Origin: Terriglobales bacterium | Lineage (GTDB): Bacteria > Acidobacteriota > Terriglobia > Terriglobales > Acidobacteriaceae | DNA length: 64,000 nucleotides | NCBI GenBank assembly: GCA_035651995.1 | Contig: DASRER010000039.1 | Span: 62,001 to 126,000, forward strand | Reading direction: 5' to 3' | In this document: piece after piece, positions 10,495 to 20,400 of the stretch | Layout: every line of letters begins with the position of its first letter | Numbering within the stretch: position 1 is the first letter of the stretch | The notes under the pieces: generated by a model | The model's database searches: none | Told to the model about the DNA's origin: nothing | Seen by the model: the letters and a program-made list of their open reading frames with translations, nothing else | Position numbers and translations under genes: made by a program

Positions 10495-11751
10495 ATGCCT
10501 GCTCGTCTCTTTTCGGCCCTCAGCCGTTGGGGCCTGGAACAACTTCACCGCAGACTAGGCAGCGTACCGCTTCGCGTCTCGCTCAACGGCGTCGAGAAAC
10601 AATTTTCCGACGCCCCACCGGTTGCAAAACTGGAAATCTCAGGATTAGGGAAGCTGCTGGCCCTCGCGCGAGCTCCGGAGCTCACTTTCGGCGATGGCTA
10701 CAGTGACGGCAGCATCCGCCTCGAAGGCGACCTGCTAGCCGCCCTCGAAGCCGTATATCACTCGTTGCAGCGGCGTCGGCGCGGATGGCGCACCACCCTG
10801 GAAGACGCGCTTCTGCGCATGACGCAGCGCAACACCGAAGACGGGTCGCGCCGCAACATTCATCACCACTACGACCTCCGCACCGACTTCTATCAGCTCT
10901 GGCTCGACCGCGAGCTGCTCTACACGTGCGCCTACTTCCCCACTCCGGAGACCGGCCTGGAAGACGCGCAGACAGCGAAGATGGACCACGTGGCGCGCAA
11001 GCTGAAGCTTCGTCCCGGCGAAAAAGTGGTCGAAGCAGGCAGCGGATGGGGCTCCCTGGCACTGCACATGGCGCGCAACTATGGCGTGAAAGTGCGCGCC
11101 TACAACGTTTCGCACGAGCAGATTGCCTATGCGCAGCGCCGCGCCCGCCTGCTCGGCTTGAGCGAACGCGTGGAGTTCGTGGAAGACGACTACCGCAACA
11201 TCGAAGCAGGCTACGACGTATTCGTCTCGGTCGGCATGCTCGAGCACGTGGGCCTCGCCAACTACGATGAATTCGGCCGCGTCATCCGCCGCGCTGTCGG
11301 CGAAGTGGGACGCGGGCTGCTGCACTTCATCGGACGCAACCGCCCCGCGCCCCTCAGTGTCTGGATCCGCAAGCGTATCTTTCCGGGAGCGTATCCGCCG
11401 ACCTTGAAAGAGATGATGGACATCCTCGAGCCCGCGAACTACGCCGTGCTCGACGTGGAAAACCTGCGCCTTCACTACGCCAAGACCCTCGAGCACTGGC
11501 TGGAGCGCTTTGAGCGCAATCGCGAGCGCGTGGAAAGCATGTTCGACGAGAAGTTCGCGCGCGCGTGGCGCCTGTATCTGACGGGATCGCTGGCTGCATT
11601 CCGCGTGGGCACACTCCAGCTCTTCCAGGTCGTTTTTGCCGGGCCCGAGTGCAACGCCATCCCGTGGACGCGGGCCCACGTTTACGACGCGGCGTCGGTT
11701 GCCACCCAACCTCAGGAGGCCCTAATCGAACAATGGACCGCTGCGACGTAG
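10495..11751 (+). CDS. cfa: Cyclopropane-fatty-acyl-phospholipid synthase family methyltransferase
   Basis: SAM-dependent enzyme that adds a methylene (or methyl) group across double bonds of membrane phospholipid acyl chains. The 418-residue length and the order of motifs fit the family: HHHYDLRTDFYQLWLD, SAM motif VVEAGSGWGSLALHMA near residue 178, YNVSHEQIAYAQ, the active-site region VSVGMLEHVG, and the C-terminal HYAKTLEHWLERFERN. The SAM motif has EAGSGWGS rather than the usual E(I)GCGWG. The stop codon overlaps the start of the downstream flavoprotein by 19 bp, so the two are almost certainly co-translated and may act in one lipid-modification pathway. A cyclopropane, methyl-branched or other methylated product cannot be distinguished from sequence. 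Confidence 0.9.
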   Translation: MPARLFSALSRWGLEQLHRRLGSVPLRVSLNGVEKQFSDAPPVAKLEISGLGKLLALARAPELTFGDGYSDGSIRLEGDLLAALEAVYHSLQRRRRGWRTTLEDALLRMTQRNTEDGSRRNIHHHYDLRTDFYQLWLDRELLYTCAYFPTPETGLEDAQTAKMDHVARKLKLRPGEKVVEAGSGWGSLALHMARNYGVKVRAYNVSHEQIAYAQRRARLLGLSERVEFVEDDYRNIEAGYDVFVSVGMLEHVGLANYDEFGRVIRRAVGEVGRGLLHFIGRNRPAPLSVWIRKRIFPGAYPPTLKEMMDILEPANYAVLDVENLRLHYAKTLEHWLERFERNRERVESMFDEKFARAWRLYLTGSLAAFRVGTLQLFQVVFAGPECNAIPWTRAHVYDAASVATQPQEALIEQWTAAT

Positions 11752-12893
11752 CCATCATCGGAGGCGGACCAGCAGGGTCCTCGTGTGCGTGGGAGTTGGT
11801 GCGGCGCGGTCTGCGCGTGGTCGTCCTGGACCGGCAGAAATTTCCGCGCGACAAAGTCTGTGCCGGCTGGATCACGCCGCTCGTGATCGACGAGCTGCGG
11901 ATTGATCCGCGCGATTACGCCCGTGGCCGCGTCTTCCAGCCGATTACGGCCTTCCGCACCGGCGTGATCGGCGGCGGCGAAATCTCCAGCAACTATGGCC
12001 GCGTGGTCAGCTACGGCATCCGGCGGTGCGAGTTCGATCACTATCTGGTCATGCGGTCCGGTGCCGGCGTGATCGCCGGCGGCCTGCAATCACTTGAGCG
12101 CGAAAACGGCCAGTGGATCATCAACAAGAGCCTGCGGGCGTCCGCGCTCGTCGGCGCCGGCGGGCACTTCTGCCCCGTGGCGCGCCACCTCGGCGCCCGT
12201 CAGGATGGCGAACCGGTCGTCGCTGCAAAAGAAATTGAATTTGCCATGTCGCCCGTGCAAGCGCAGCAGTGCTCGGTTCGGCCCGAAGCGCCCGAGCTGT
12301 TCTTCTGCCGCGACATGAAGGGCTACGGCTGGTGCTTCCGCAAAGGCGACTTCCTCAACCTCGGTCTCGGCCGCGTGGCGCAGCACGGGCTGAACACGCA
12401 CATCGGGGAGTTCGTCGAATGGCTGAAGGCCTGCGGCAAGGCGCCGCTCGATCTGCCGTCTGCCTGGCGCGGCCACGCCTATCTGCTCTACGAGGCCACC
12501 GGGCGGCGCGTGCTCGACGACGGCGTGCTGCTCATCGGCGACTCGGCCGGACTCGCGTACGCACAGAGCGGCGAGGGCATCCGGCCGGCGATCGAGTCAG
12601 GGTTGATCGCCGCGCAGGTGATCGCCGAAGCCGCCGGCGATTATTCCCGCGCCAAGCTGGCGCCCTACGAGCAGCGCCTGCGCGAACGCTTCGGCAGCGA
12701 GCCGCAGACGAGCGCCCTCGGCCGGCTCATGCCCGGTTCCATCGTCGCCGCCGCCGGACGCCTGCTGCTCCGAACCACCTGGTTCTCGCGGTCGGTCGTC
12801 CTTGACCAATGGTTCCTGCGCCTGGGCAGCGACGCTCCCATCGGCGGTTCAGAAGCGACAGTCGGCGAAGTGCTCACCACCGCCAGCGCCTGA
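11733..12893 (+). CDS. Geranylgeranyl-reductase-like FAD-dependent oxidoreductase
   Basis: 386-residue flavoprotein of the geranylgeranyl-reductase/PHBH superfamily. The FAD ADP-binding motif IIGGGPAGSSCAWEL is at residues 8-22, a VCAGWI loop is at about 47, and the second FAD motif LIGDSAGLAYAQSGEGIRPAIESG is near 265. Members reduce isolated C=C bonds in lipids or oxidise aromatic metabolites. Chosen start ATG 11733 has AGGAGG 13 nt upstream and lies inside the cfa reading frame, giving a 19-bp overlap. That overlap makes a lipid substrate plausible (inference). A paralogue also paired with a methyltransferase lies at 49-50 kb. Confidence 0.85.
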   Translation: MDRCDVAIIGGGPAGSSCAWELVRRGLRVVVLDRQKFPRDKVCAGWITPLVIDELRIDPRDYARGRVFQPITAFRTGVIGGGEISSNYGRVVSYGIRRCEFDHYLVMRSGAGVIAGGLQSLERENGQWIINKSLRASALVGAGGHFCPVARHLGARQDGEPVVAAKEIEFAMSPVQAQQCSVRPEAPELFFCRDMKGYGWCFRKGDFLNLGLGRVAQHGLNTHIGEFVEWLKACGKAPLDLPSAWRGHAYLLYEATGRRVLDDGVLLIGDSAGLAYAQSGEGIRPAIESGLIAAQVIAEAAGDYSRAKLAPYEQRLRERFGSEPQTSALGRLMPGSIVAAAGRLLLRTTWFSRSVVLDQWFLRLGSDAPIGGSEATVGEVLTTASA

Positions 12894-12904
12894 AGCGGTT
12901 CGAC

Positions 12905-13263
12905 TCATTTTCCGGCTCGCAGAATCCGTCCCAGCTCCTGGATCACGCTCGGATCGGCCCCGGCCCGGGGATCGGCATCACCTCATCGTCGGATTCGAGC
13001 GGCGCCGCCATCGAGAAACGCAATCCGCTCTTCACAACGCCCGCCGGGAGGAGCGAGGAAGCCTTGTCGAGCAGCCAGGTGAGTGTGCCGGCAACAGGGT
13101 GAATGAACAGTGCGGGCAGGCGTTCCGGCTCACGCGCACCGGTGATCACATCGCGTACGACTTCCGCCTTCTCTTTTCCGGTCGCGATCAAGATCGTGGA
13201 AATGCAGCCGGGCCACGTGTCCGAATCGACAACAATCGTCCAAAGAGTGCTTATCTCCCGCCT
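12905..13263 (-). pseudogene. Decayed 6-phosphogluconolactonase-like remnant
   Basis: An open minus-strand frame without a start (about 13191 to 12943) reads ATGKEKAEVVRDVITG, then LPALFIHPVAGTLTWLLDKA, which matches the C-terminal region of the 6-phosphogluconolactonase/glucosamine-6-phosphate isomerase fold (substrate-binding helix, then P-x-G-x-x-W-x-x-D-x-A). The upstream part is unrecognisable and meets a TGA near 13264, so the catalytic N-terminal half is missing. At the other end a different frame (about 12960-12905) encodes DPSVIQELGRILRAGK and a stop, resembling the true C-terminus of some other gene. The whole gap looks like debris between two intact genes. Confidence 0.5.
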
Positions 13264-15459
13264 TCAGGGCCGGCCCTCCTTGAGCTGGAGTTGCACGCCG
13301 GATGGGGAGCACGAGTGCGATTCACGCTGTGATTTCGCTTTCAGTGCCGCGGATTGCCAACGCTCATACTGCTGCTGCTTCGAGGGCGCCGCGTCTTTAC
13401 GACCTAGCAACCAATAGTCGAACCAATCGAGGTTGCGCTCCATAGCTTCCGCTTCCTGGTTTGGGCGGGACAGGTTATGACCAGTTTTCGGATAGAGAAT
13501 GAGTTCACTGGGCACACCGCATCGCCAAAGTGCGGTTTCGAATTCCAATCCTTGCACGGCAAGACTTTGATCGCCGAATTCAAGAAGCGTGGGTGTCGTC
13601 AGGCCAGCTACGTGGAACATGGGCGAGATCGCGATATAGCGCTGGAGCGAATCGAAGGGCGACCCGCCGTAGTAGTAGTCGTGAATGTTCATGTTCAGCC
13701 ATCCGGGCATTTGGCCGTAGGCGGAGATGAGGTCCAGCCCTCCTTCCGCAAATGATGCTGCCCGGAACAGCTTCGGGTTTTGTACCAGGACCAGCGGACC
13801 CAGCCAAGCTCCATGGCTGTGTCCTGCGATTCCAATTCTTTCCTCGTCGACAAAACCTTTGCTGATCATGAACTCGACGCCGGTCACAACATCATCCGCC
13901 GGCTCTTTGGCCAAGTCGTCAGGTGTACTGAACGAGTCGGAGTACGAGCCTGTGCCGCGGTAGTTCGGAAACAGGACCACATATCCTCGTGAAGCCGCGA
14001 GGCGGTAAGGATAGGGCCATTCAACGAACATTTCGTAGGCTTCAGGCACTGCGAATCCCGGCCCTCCATGAACAAAGACGATCAGGGGATACTTCTTGGC
14101 GGGATCGAAACTGGGTGGCTTGGCGAGCCAGCCCTCCACGACGGTGCCGTCGCGCGATGTCCAATGCACACGTTCGAATCCCGGCAGGTTTGGTTGATCG
14201 GAGTCGTTTATTCGTGTCACTTGCTTCGCAGAACTGAAGGGCGCGTGGCTGATAAAGATCTCTGGGCGATGGCTGGTGGATTCGCGAACAAAGGCAACTG
14301 TCTTCCCGTCACGCGAAACACTGTGCAGACTCTCACTGCCGTCGTGAGTTCCCAACGGGGTCATCAATCCATCTCGAAGCGACACGGAGAACAACCGGCG
14401 GCTGGCGTGCACAGTGTTTTCCAGAAGCATTTGGCCGGGCTCGACCCACATGAACCGCGGCTGGTAGAGCACGAAGCGGTCTGCGCCGGGAACCGGCGTG
14501 TACTGCTTTTGGTCAAAGTGATAGATTCCGAGTTGCGACTTTGTTTGCCACCGCCTCGCCAGGTTTCTGTAGACAACGGCGAGCGCCTTTCCATCCGGAG
14601 ACCAGATCGGATTCGAGTAGCTGCTGGTGTTGTCCGACATCTCGCCGCCGGTACCGCTAAGGATCACCTCTGATTTCCCGGTATCGAGCGAGTGAATCAG
14701 AATGTCCGTCCGCTGGTTGGCAAGGCCGGGCGTCGTTTGGACAACTGCCGCGATCTGATTCCCGTCCGGTGACCATGCGAACTGCGTGACATGGAGGTCG
14801 GTGATAACCGGCTCGGCCTTCTTGCCTGCCACATCGACGACCCAGAGTTCGTTTCGCTGATCGAGCTGAAGAAACGTAGTGTTGTTCAGGAGCTTGTAGA
14901 CCACGAAGCTCCATTTATCAACGACAATACCGGCATCTTTGTCGGCTTGACGTCCCGATTCAAAGTCACCTTTCTTGGCGTTGCGCACGATATAGCCGAT
15001 TCTCTTGCTGTCTGGTGACCACGAAAACGACAGCACGCCGCCCGCGGCATTGGTTAGTCGTTCGGGCGTGCCGCCCGGGCGGTCAACCGTCCAGATCTGG
15101 GGCGCGCCCTCGCGCGAGGAAAGGAATGCAATGCGGGATCCGTCCGGTGACCAGCGGGGAGCGTCGCCTTTCTCGCCGGGAAACCGCGGATCCTCTGACT
15201 TGTCGGAAGCAGTCAAGGGAACTGGCTGGCTGCCTGCCGCAACATTCGTTACCCAGATCGACTTTGCAAACCGGTTCTGCTGCCAGTCGGGCTCCCTTAT
15301 TGTGTAGATGATCTGCTGGCCATCGGGCGAGAGCTCGACATTCTCAATGCTCTTCCAGCTGAGCACCTCTTTCGCGCTGGTCGCCGAGAGCCCTTGAGCG
15401 AATGCTGCGACGACAAGCAGCAGGGAGGCTGTGGCAAGACCGGCCGATTCTTTCCTCAT
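13264..15459 (-). CDS. Secreted S9-family serine peptidase (prolyl-oligopeptidase/acylaminoacyl-peptidase type)
   Basis: 731 residues. The signal peptide is ESAGLATASLLLVVAAFAQG. The N-terminal beta-propeller shows repeated PD40 blades (SPDGQQIIYTI, SPDGSRIAFLSS, SPDSKRIGYI, SPDGNQIAAVV, SPDGKALAVVY). The C-terminal alpha/beta hydrolase carries VFVHGGPG and the nucleophile elbow GHSHGA (Ser near residue 547), with the catalytic His in KTGHNLSRPNQ. Start is ATG 15459 with GAGAGGA upstream; an in-frame TTG at 15480 is less likely. It is the last gene of a tight operon with the Asp-box protein (39 bp upstream) and the TonB receptor, so it may process material handled by that receptor. Confidence 0.88.
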   Translation of the reverse strand: MRKESAGLATASLLLVVAAFAQGLSATSAKEVLSWKSIENVELSPDGQQIIYTIREPDWQQNRFAKSIWVTNVAAGSQPVPLTASDKSEDPRFPGEKGDAPRWSPDGSRIAFLSSREGAPQIWTVDRPGGTPERLTNAAGGVLSFSWSPDSKRIGYIVRNAKKGDFESGRQADKDAGIVVDKWSFVVYKLLNNTTFLQLDQRNELWVVDVAGKKAEPVITDLHVTQFAWSPDGNQIAAVVQTTPGLANQRTDILIHSLDTGKSEVILSGTGGEMSDNTSSYSNPIWSPDGKALAVVYRNLARRWQTKSQLGIYHFDQKQYTPVPGADRFVLYQPRFMWVEPGQMLLENTVHASRRLFSVSLRDGLMTPLGTHDGSESLHSVSRDGKTVAFVRESTSHRPEIFISHAPFSSAKQVTRINDSDQPNLPGFERVHWTSRDGTVVEGWLAKPPSFDPAKKYPLIVFVHGGPGFAVPEAYEMFVEWPYPYRLAASRGYVVLFPNYRGTGSYSDSFSTPDDLAKEPADDVVTGVEFMISKGFVDEERIGIAGHSHGAWLGPLVLVQNPKLFRAASFAEGGLDLISAYGQMPGWLNMNIHDYYYGGSPFDSLQRYIAISPMFHVAGLTTPTLLEFGDQSLAVQGLEFETALWRCGVPSELILYPKTGHNLSRPNQEAEAMERNLDWFDYWLLGRKDAAPSKQQQYERWQSAALKAKSQRESHSCSPSGVQLQLKEGRP

Positions 15460-15498
15460 CGTTATTTCCTCTCGGGTCAAAACGTGCCGATAGGTATC

Positions 15499-17487
15499 TT
15501 AGGGCCGATCGCCAGGTTCGGCAGAGGGCGTGCCTCGGTCGGTTGAACGGATTCCGGGCTTGTTGGCGGTCGGGCCAGTGATGCTGGCGGCCAGCACGCG
15601 AGTCGAAAAGTCGGCCAGACTGAAGACGGCAACGGGTCCCGAGGGCCGAAGGGAGTCGAGTTCGCTCATGTGAATGCGCACGCGCTTGGGTCTCGACGAT
15701 TGATGCGGCTTCAGTTCGCCGTCCGTGAGCAGCGATGAAACGTCGAAGACGACACCCTCGGATTTTCCCCCTTCGTCGGCGTTGATGAACTCCGGCACTC
15801 CCAACTGCGCACTCAGGTCAAGTACGCGTACTTTTAGGGGCGCGTGCAGAGTGTCTTCGCTTCGATTCTCGAGGATGAAGTCGAACTCCACTGTCTTCGA
15901 CGAGCGGCTGAAGCGTCGGTTCAAGAAATACATCTGCACTTTGCCGCTCGCGTCGCGCAGCTCCGCGAGTTGTGGCGATCCATTCTTGTGAACCTGCCCG
16001 TTGACGGTCACCGTTGCGGTCCAAAGCTGCGGGACGCCAGTCGAATTACCGACCCACAGTGGATGGAATGTGCCGTCAGCAGACGCCGCCAATCCTGCGG
16101 TATGACCGCCGCTGAAATGAAACGAATGGATCCCGACCAGAGTGTATTCGTTTGTGTCTTTCCATCTCCGGTCAATGACGTCAACCGACAATGGGTCGGT
16201 CTTGTCAGGAATGTACGGTGTTTCGGAAACGCGAACGCTCGGTGTAAACGTCTCTCCGCCGTCGAACGACGCGCGGAACCGCACCGTCCAAGAGAGGTTG
16301 TCTGGATGATCGCGACGGTCGTACCAACTGACGCCGACAACGCCCTGAGGGTTCACCGCGACTTGGCCGTGAATGTCATCCGGCCCTGGCTGACCGCTCG
16401 ACCATGGCCTGTCGTCATTGATTACTCGAGGCTTTGACCACGTTTTGCCTTGATCGGAGGAATAGGACAACAGAATCTGTGATCGCCCCGAGCCGACGTC
16501 GGGCCAGACGAGATAGAGGCGGTCGCGAAACGGCCCGCTGCTGCTGTCCACGGCCATCGAAGCCATCATGCTGCGGTTCCAGCCGCGATCAAGGAACCAG
16601 TCGGCGACGGGAGACACCTGAACAGTCATCGGCCAGTTCGGCTTGTCGAAGGTGGCTCGGAAAACCTTGAGCTGCGTATTGGCCCAACGGCCGTCGTGGT
16701 CAAGAACACTGCGCGGCACACGGATGTGCAAATCGTCCGATGCGGGTGTATCAATCTTCCATTCTCCCATCGGCGCGATATATGTCCCGTCGGACAGAAC
16801 CACGCCGGGCCCGAATCCAATGTTGTAGTTGGCTTCGGCACTGGGAACGAACTGTGACGTGAAGGTGTTGCCTTTGTCGGTGGAGTACTGGAAGTAGTAT
16901 CCGGTCGAGTTCAGGCAGTGTTGGCCAGGCACACACACGCGACCAGCACCCTGAAGGTAGATCCAGCCATTACGCTTGCCGGCTGTTGTGTCGACGGTGA
17001 TGAAATTGCGCTCGGCGTGCTTGGTCCGTACGGCCGGCTCCCATGTCTTGCCCCCGTCGATGGAACGGTCGAGCCGATCGAAAGACTTGTCCTGCGAATC
17101 AAGGTTCTCGGAAAACGTGTAGGCAATTCCTTCCGGCCCGTAAGTGCACGCCGGGTCCCAGCTCTCGTGATATCCGTCGCCACGGGTTCGCAGCGTCGGC
17201 GTCCAAGTGCGGCCGCCGTCGAGTGAGGCGTACGTGACAACTTCGCTCTTGACCCAGTCGCTCGGCCACAACATCGAACAGGCGAGCAGGCGTTCGGCAT
17301 GAGCGGGATCGGCAGCGATCTGCACTTCAAAGTGCGGATCGCTGCCCAGCGCCTTACTGACCTGCACGTTGGGTCCGACGGTGAGCACAGGTTGTTGCGT
17401 CTGTGCCTCAAGCAAAGCTCCACACCAAAGCGCAACCAACAGAGACAGGCGTCCTACTAGAAACCAGTTCTCACGGTTCATGCGCAT
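15499..17487 (-). CDS. Secreted Asp-box (BNR/sialidase-like) beta-propeller protein
   Basis: 662 residues with a signal peptide (LVGRLSLLVALWCGALLEAQ). At least five Asp boxes S-x-D-x-G-x-T-(W/F) are visible: SLDGGRTW, SIDGGKTW, STDKGNTF, SSDQGKTW and SFDGGETF, typical of a six-bladed sialidase-type propeller. The catalytic arginine triad and Tyr/Glu pair of true sialidases are not obvious, so activity is uncertain and a carbohydrate- or protein-binding role is equally possible. Its ATG begins 2 bp after the TonB receptor stop (a second ATG at 17481 has better spacing to GAGG), indicating translational coupling. Roughly the last 140 residues form a separate beta-rich domain. Confidence 0.78.
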   Translation of the reverse strand: MRMNRENWFLVGRLSLLVALWCGALLEAQTQQPVLTVGPNVQVSKALGSDPHFEVQIAADPAHAERLLACSMLWPSDWVKSEVVTYASLDGGRTWTPTLRTRGDGYHESWDPACTYGPEGIAYTFSENLDSQDKSFDRLDRSIDGGKTWEPAVRTKHAERNFITVDTTAGKRNGWIYLQGAGRVCVPGQHCLNSTGYYFQYSTDKGNTFTSQFVPSAEANYNIGFGPGVVLSDGTYIAPMGEWKIDTPASDDLHIRVPRSVLDHDGRWANTQLKVFRATFDKPNWPMTVQVSPVADWFLDRGWNRSMMASMAVDSSSGPFRDRLYLVWPDVGSGRSQILLSYSSDQGKTWSKPRVINDDRPWSSGQPGPDDIHGQVAVNPQGVVGVSWYDRRDHPDNLSWTVRFRASFDGGETFTPSVRVSETPYIPDKTDPLSVDVIDRRWKDTNEYTLVGIHSFHFSGGHTAGLAASADGTFHPLWVGNSTGVPQLWTATVTVNGQVHKNGSPQLAELRDASGKVQMYFLNRRFSRSSKTVEFDFILENRSEDTLHAPLKVRVLDLSAQLGVPEFINADEGGKSEGVVFDVSSLLTDGELKPHQSSRPKRVRIHMSELDSLRPSGPVAVFSLADFSTRVLAASITGPTANKPGIRSTDRGTPSAEPGDRP

Positions 17488-17489
17488 CC

Positions 17490-20400
17490 TCAGAAGGAGA
17501 GCTTCAGTGACATTTGGATCGAACGCGGTCCACCGATGCCATAGAGGGGAGCAAAGCCGCCCGTCTGGCCGCCTGTTCCCAGGCTGCGGTTCAACATGGT
17601 CGGTGATTTTCCGAACGTGCCACTCGAGAATGCCAGCGTGCCGGCGGCATTGACGGAACCCAGGCTCCCCGCCGGATCAGCGAAATTGGGATGGTTGAAG
17701 ATGTTGAAAAACTCTGCCCGGTACTGAAGGTTGACTCGCTCGCTGAGCTTAAGCTGGCGGCGCATTGAGAAATTCAGCTGGTTATTTGCGAAACCACGCA
17801 GCGCATTTCGCCCCAACGTCCCTTGCCGCAGCTGCGCGGGAACTGCAAACGGGCCGACCTGCGTTAGGGAGACAGGTGTATTCGTGATGCGCTGTCCGCC
17901 AGGGCAGCTCTGATTGCCATTACTGGCAGTGCACGCATCTCCGGTGATGTAGAACGGGACCCCGGGGACCAGGTCGGGTCGGAATGCGAAGCTGCCAAAG
18001 CCAAGATTTCGCGTATAGGTGACGTCCACCGGAGTCGCCGTTCGTGCCGTGAAGATCGCGTCGGTGGCCCAGTTGCCAAAGATGGCACGCACCACCGCTG
18101 GACCCTTCACGGGAATGTCGTATGTGAGTGCGCTGGAGAAACTGTGGCGCACGTCAAAGTCGGAGGGTCCGCGTTCGGCGTCAAAGTTGATCTTGCTTGC
18201 GGCCGGCACGGCCGTGGAATCGTTGGACCCGTTATCAATGGAATGGGACCAAGTGTAGGAGGCGAGCGCCTGCAATCCGTGCGCGAGACGACGTTGGTAT
18301 TGGGCCTGCGCCGCTTCGTAGTCGGACGCGGCGGCGCTGCGATCAATCTGCACCAGAGGAAAATTAGCGTTCAGGTTGAAATAGCGCTCCTGCCGGATCA
18401 ATCGCCGGCCGGCTGCTCCCACGTATGACAGGGTGAATTTGTCGTTTGCGCCGGCGCTGGTTTCCAGCGCAAGGTTCCATTGCCGCGTGTAGGGCAGTTT
18501 TGTGTGACGGTCGGCGAACAGGACGTTGCTAAAAGGACCTGTGGTCGAGAGCGGCGCGAAGGGGATAGCGGCAGGATTGAGCGGATAGGCAACACCCAGT
18601 GCCGTCGCGCTGTTTACGTTCGGCGAAAGAATGACGACGTTGGAGATGGTCCCGGCCGGCAGGTCATAAAAGATGCCGAAACCGCCGCGGATCACTGTGC
18701 TTCTTTTGTCCCACGGTCGATACGCCAGCCCAAGCCGGGGAGCCACGTCGCCCCACGTTGTCTCCCACATCGGCGTTCCCGCCGGCGCGAATCCGATCGT
18801 GGCAGGATCGTCGGTCTGATTCGCCGCGAAGATCGTCGTGTTGTTGCGGCCGTGCGGTGGGGGATCCACGTCCCATCGCAAGCCGTAGGTCGCGGTCAGC
18901 TTCTCCGAAATGCGCCAAGTGTCCTGACCGTAAGCGGAGAAGTTTGTGTAGGCGTAGTCCACGGGCGACTTGCGCGTGGCAGTGAAAACCTGACTAACCC
19001 GGCTCGCCAGAATATCGGCCTGCGACGTGAAGAGCAGCTGTAAGTCGCCCGATCGCGAATAGGCGCTGGGGAAAAGATAGCGATGGTCTACACCGAACCG
19101 AACCTGATGATTGCTTTTGCCGAGCGAAAAGTTGTCCACGAAGTTCAGCTGCCCTTGCGTACCTTCGCCGTTTCGACCCAGGTTCAGCGATGTGGTTGCC
19201 GTGTTGAGAATGAACAGACTAAAAAATGTGTCCGGGGGCACACTCGAAGGCAGGATCGAATTCGTGAGCGGAACTGCGCCGCCCAGGTCATTCATCGTGA
19301 GGAACGTGCCTCCATTCTGCCGGCTCCAGTTAGCGCGGAACTCGTTGGTCATCGTCGGCGTGATCAGCCAGTTGGCGCCGGCGGTCAGTGTGCGCGTGCC
19401 GAACCTTGTAGGCCTGGGATTGTTCGGCTGTGTACCTCCGAGATTTGCGGTAAAGGTGGAGGGTGCGTAGTCATACCGCGCGAAGAGCGTCACCTTGCTC
19501 ATCTGGTGATCAAGCCGCAGGCTGGTTGCGTTAAAATTCGTCGGGTCGGAGTACGTGGCGGTGAACAGCGCCAGGCCATTGCCGAGATCGGTGGAGTTTG
19601 GAATTGGAAACGCCGCAAGCAGCGGCCTCATCGCCAACGGCAAAAGCGGATTATTGCGGAGCGCATTCGACGGTACCGTTGAGGTGACGGTCGCCGGCTG
19701 GCGAAGACGCAATCCCTCGTACGAGAAGAAGAAGAATGTCTTGTTCTTGACAATGGGCCCGCCGAACACGCCACCGAAATCATTCTGCCGCTGCTTGGCT
19801 TTGGGCAGCGGTTTCGGAGTTGCGTGGTTCGCGAACCAGTCATTCGCATCGAGGACATCATTGCGCAGGTAGTCGAAAGCGGTGCCGTGAAAACTGTTGG
19901 TGCCGGACCGAGTCGCCAGCGAGATTTGCCCGCCCGGGCTGCGCCCGAATTCCGGGGCGTAAGTTGACGTCTGGATCCGGAATTCCTGGAGCGCATCGAC
20001 TGACACAAGGTTGCTAAAACCACCGGCGGTGTTGGTTGCTGGCAGCTCCCCGGCGCCTGCCTGGCCGGTCCCGCCGCCGGCGTTGATGCTGAAATTGGCG
20101 CTGACGCCATCCACCGTGTAGTAGTTGGCGTTGGCGCGCTGTCCATTGATGCTGAACTGCCCCTGCTCTCCAAAGGTGGCCTTGGTCATCACCACGCCAG
20201 GCGAAAGCAAGATCAGCGATTGAAAGCTTCGTCCGTTTAGCGGAATGTTCTCAACGAACTGCCGATCCACCACCGTGCTGACGGTCGCATCCTGTGTGTT
20301 CACTTGCGCGCCGTCGGCGACAACGTTGATCGTCTCCGACCGGGACCCGACGTGCAATTCGAAGTTGCGGCTGAACGAGTCCTGCACGTTCAATACAACG

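Noticed and set aside
15499-17487. Calling the Asp-box protein a functional sialidase
   Set aside because: Asp boxes are shared by many propellers; the arginine triad and Tyr/Glu pair were not identified.
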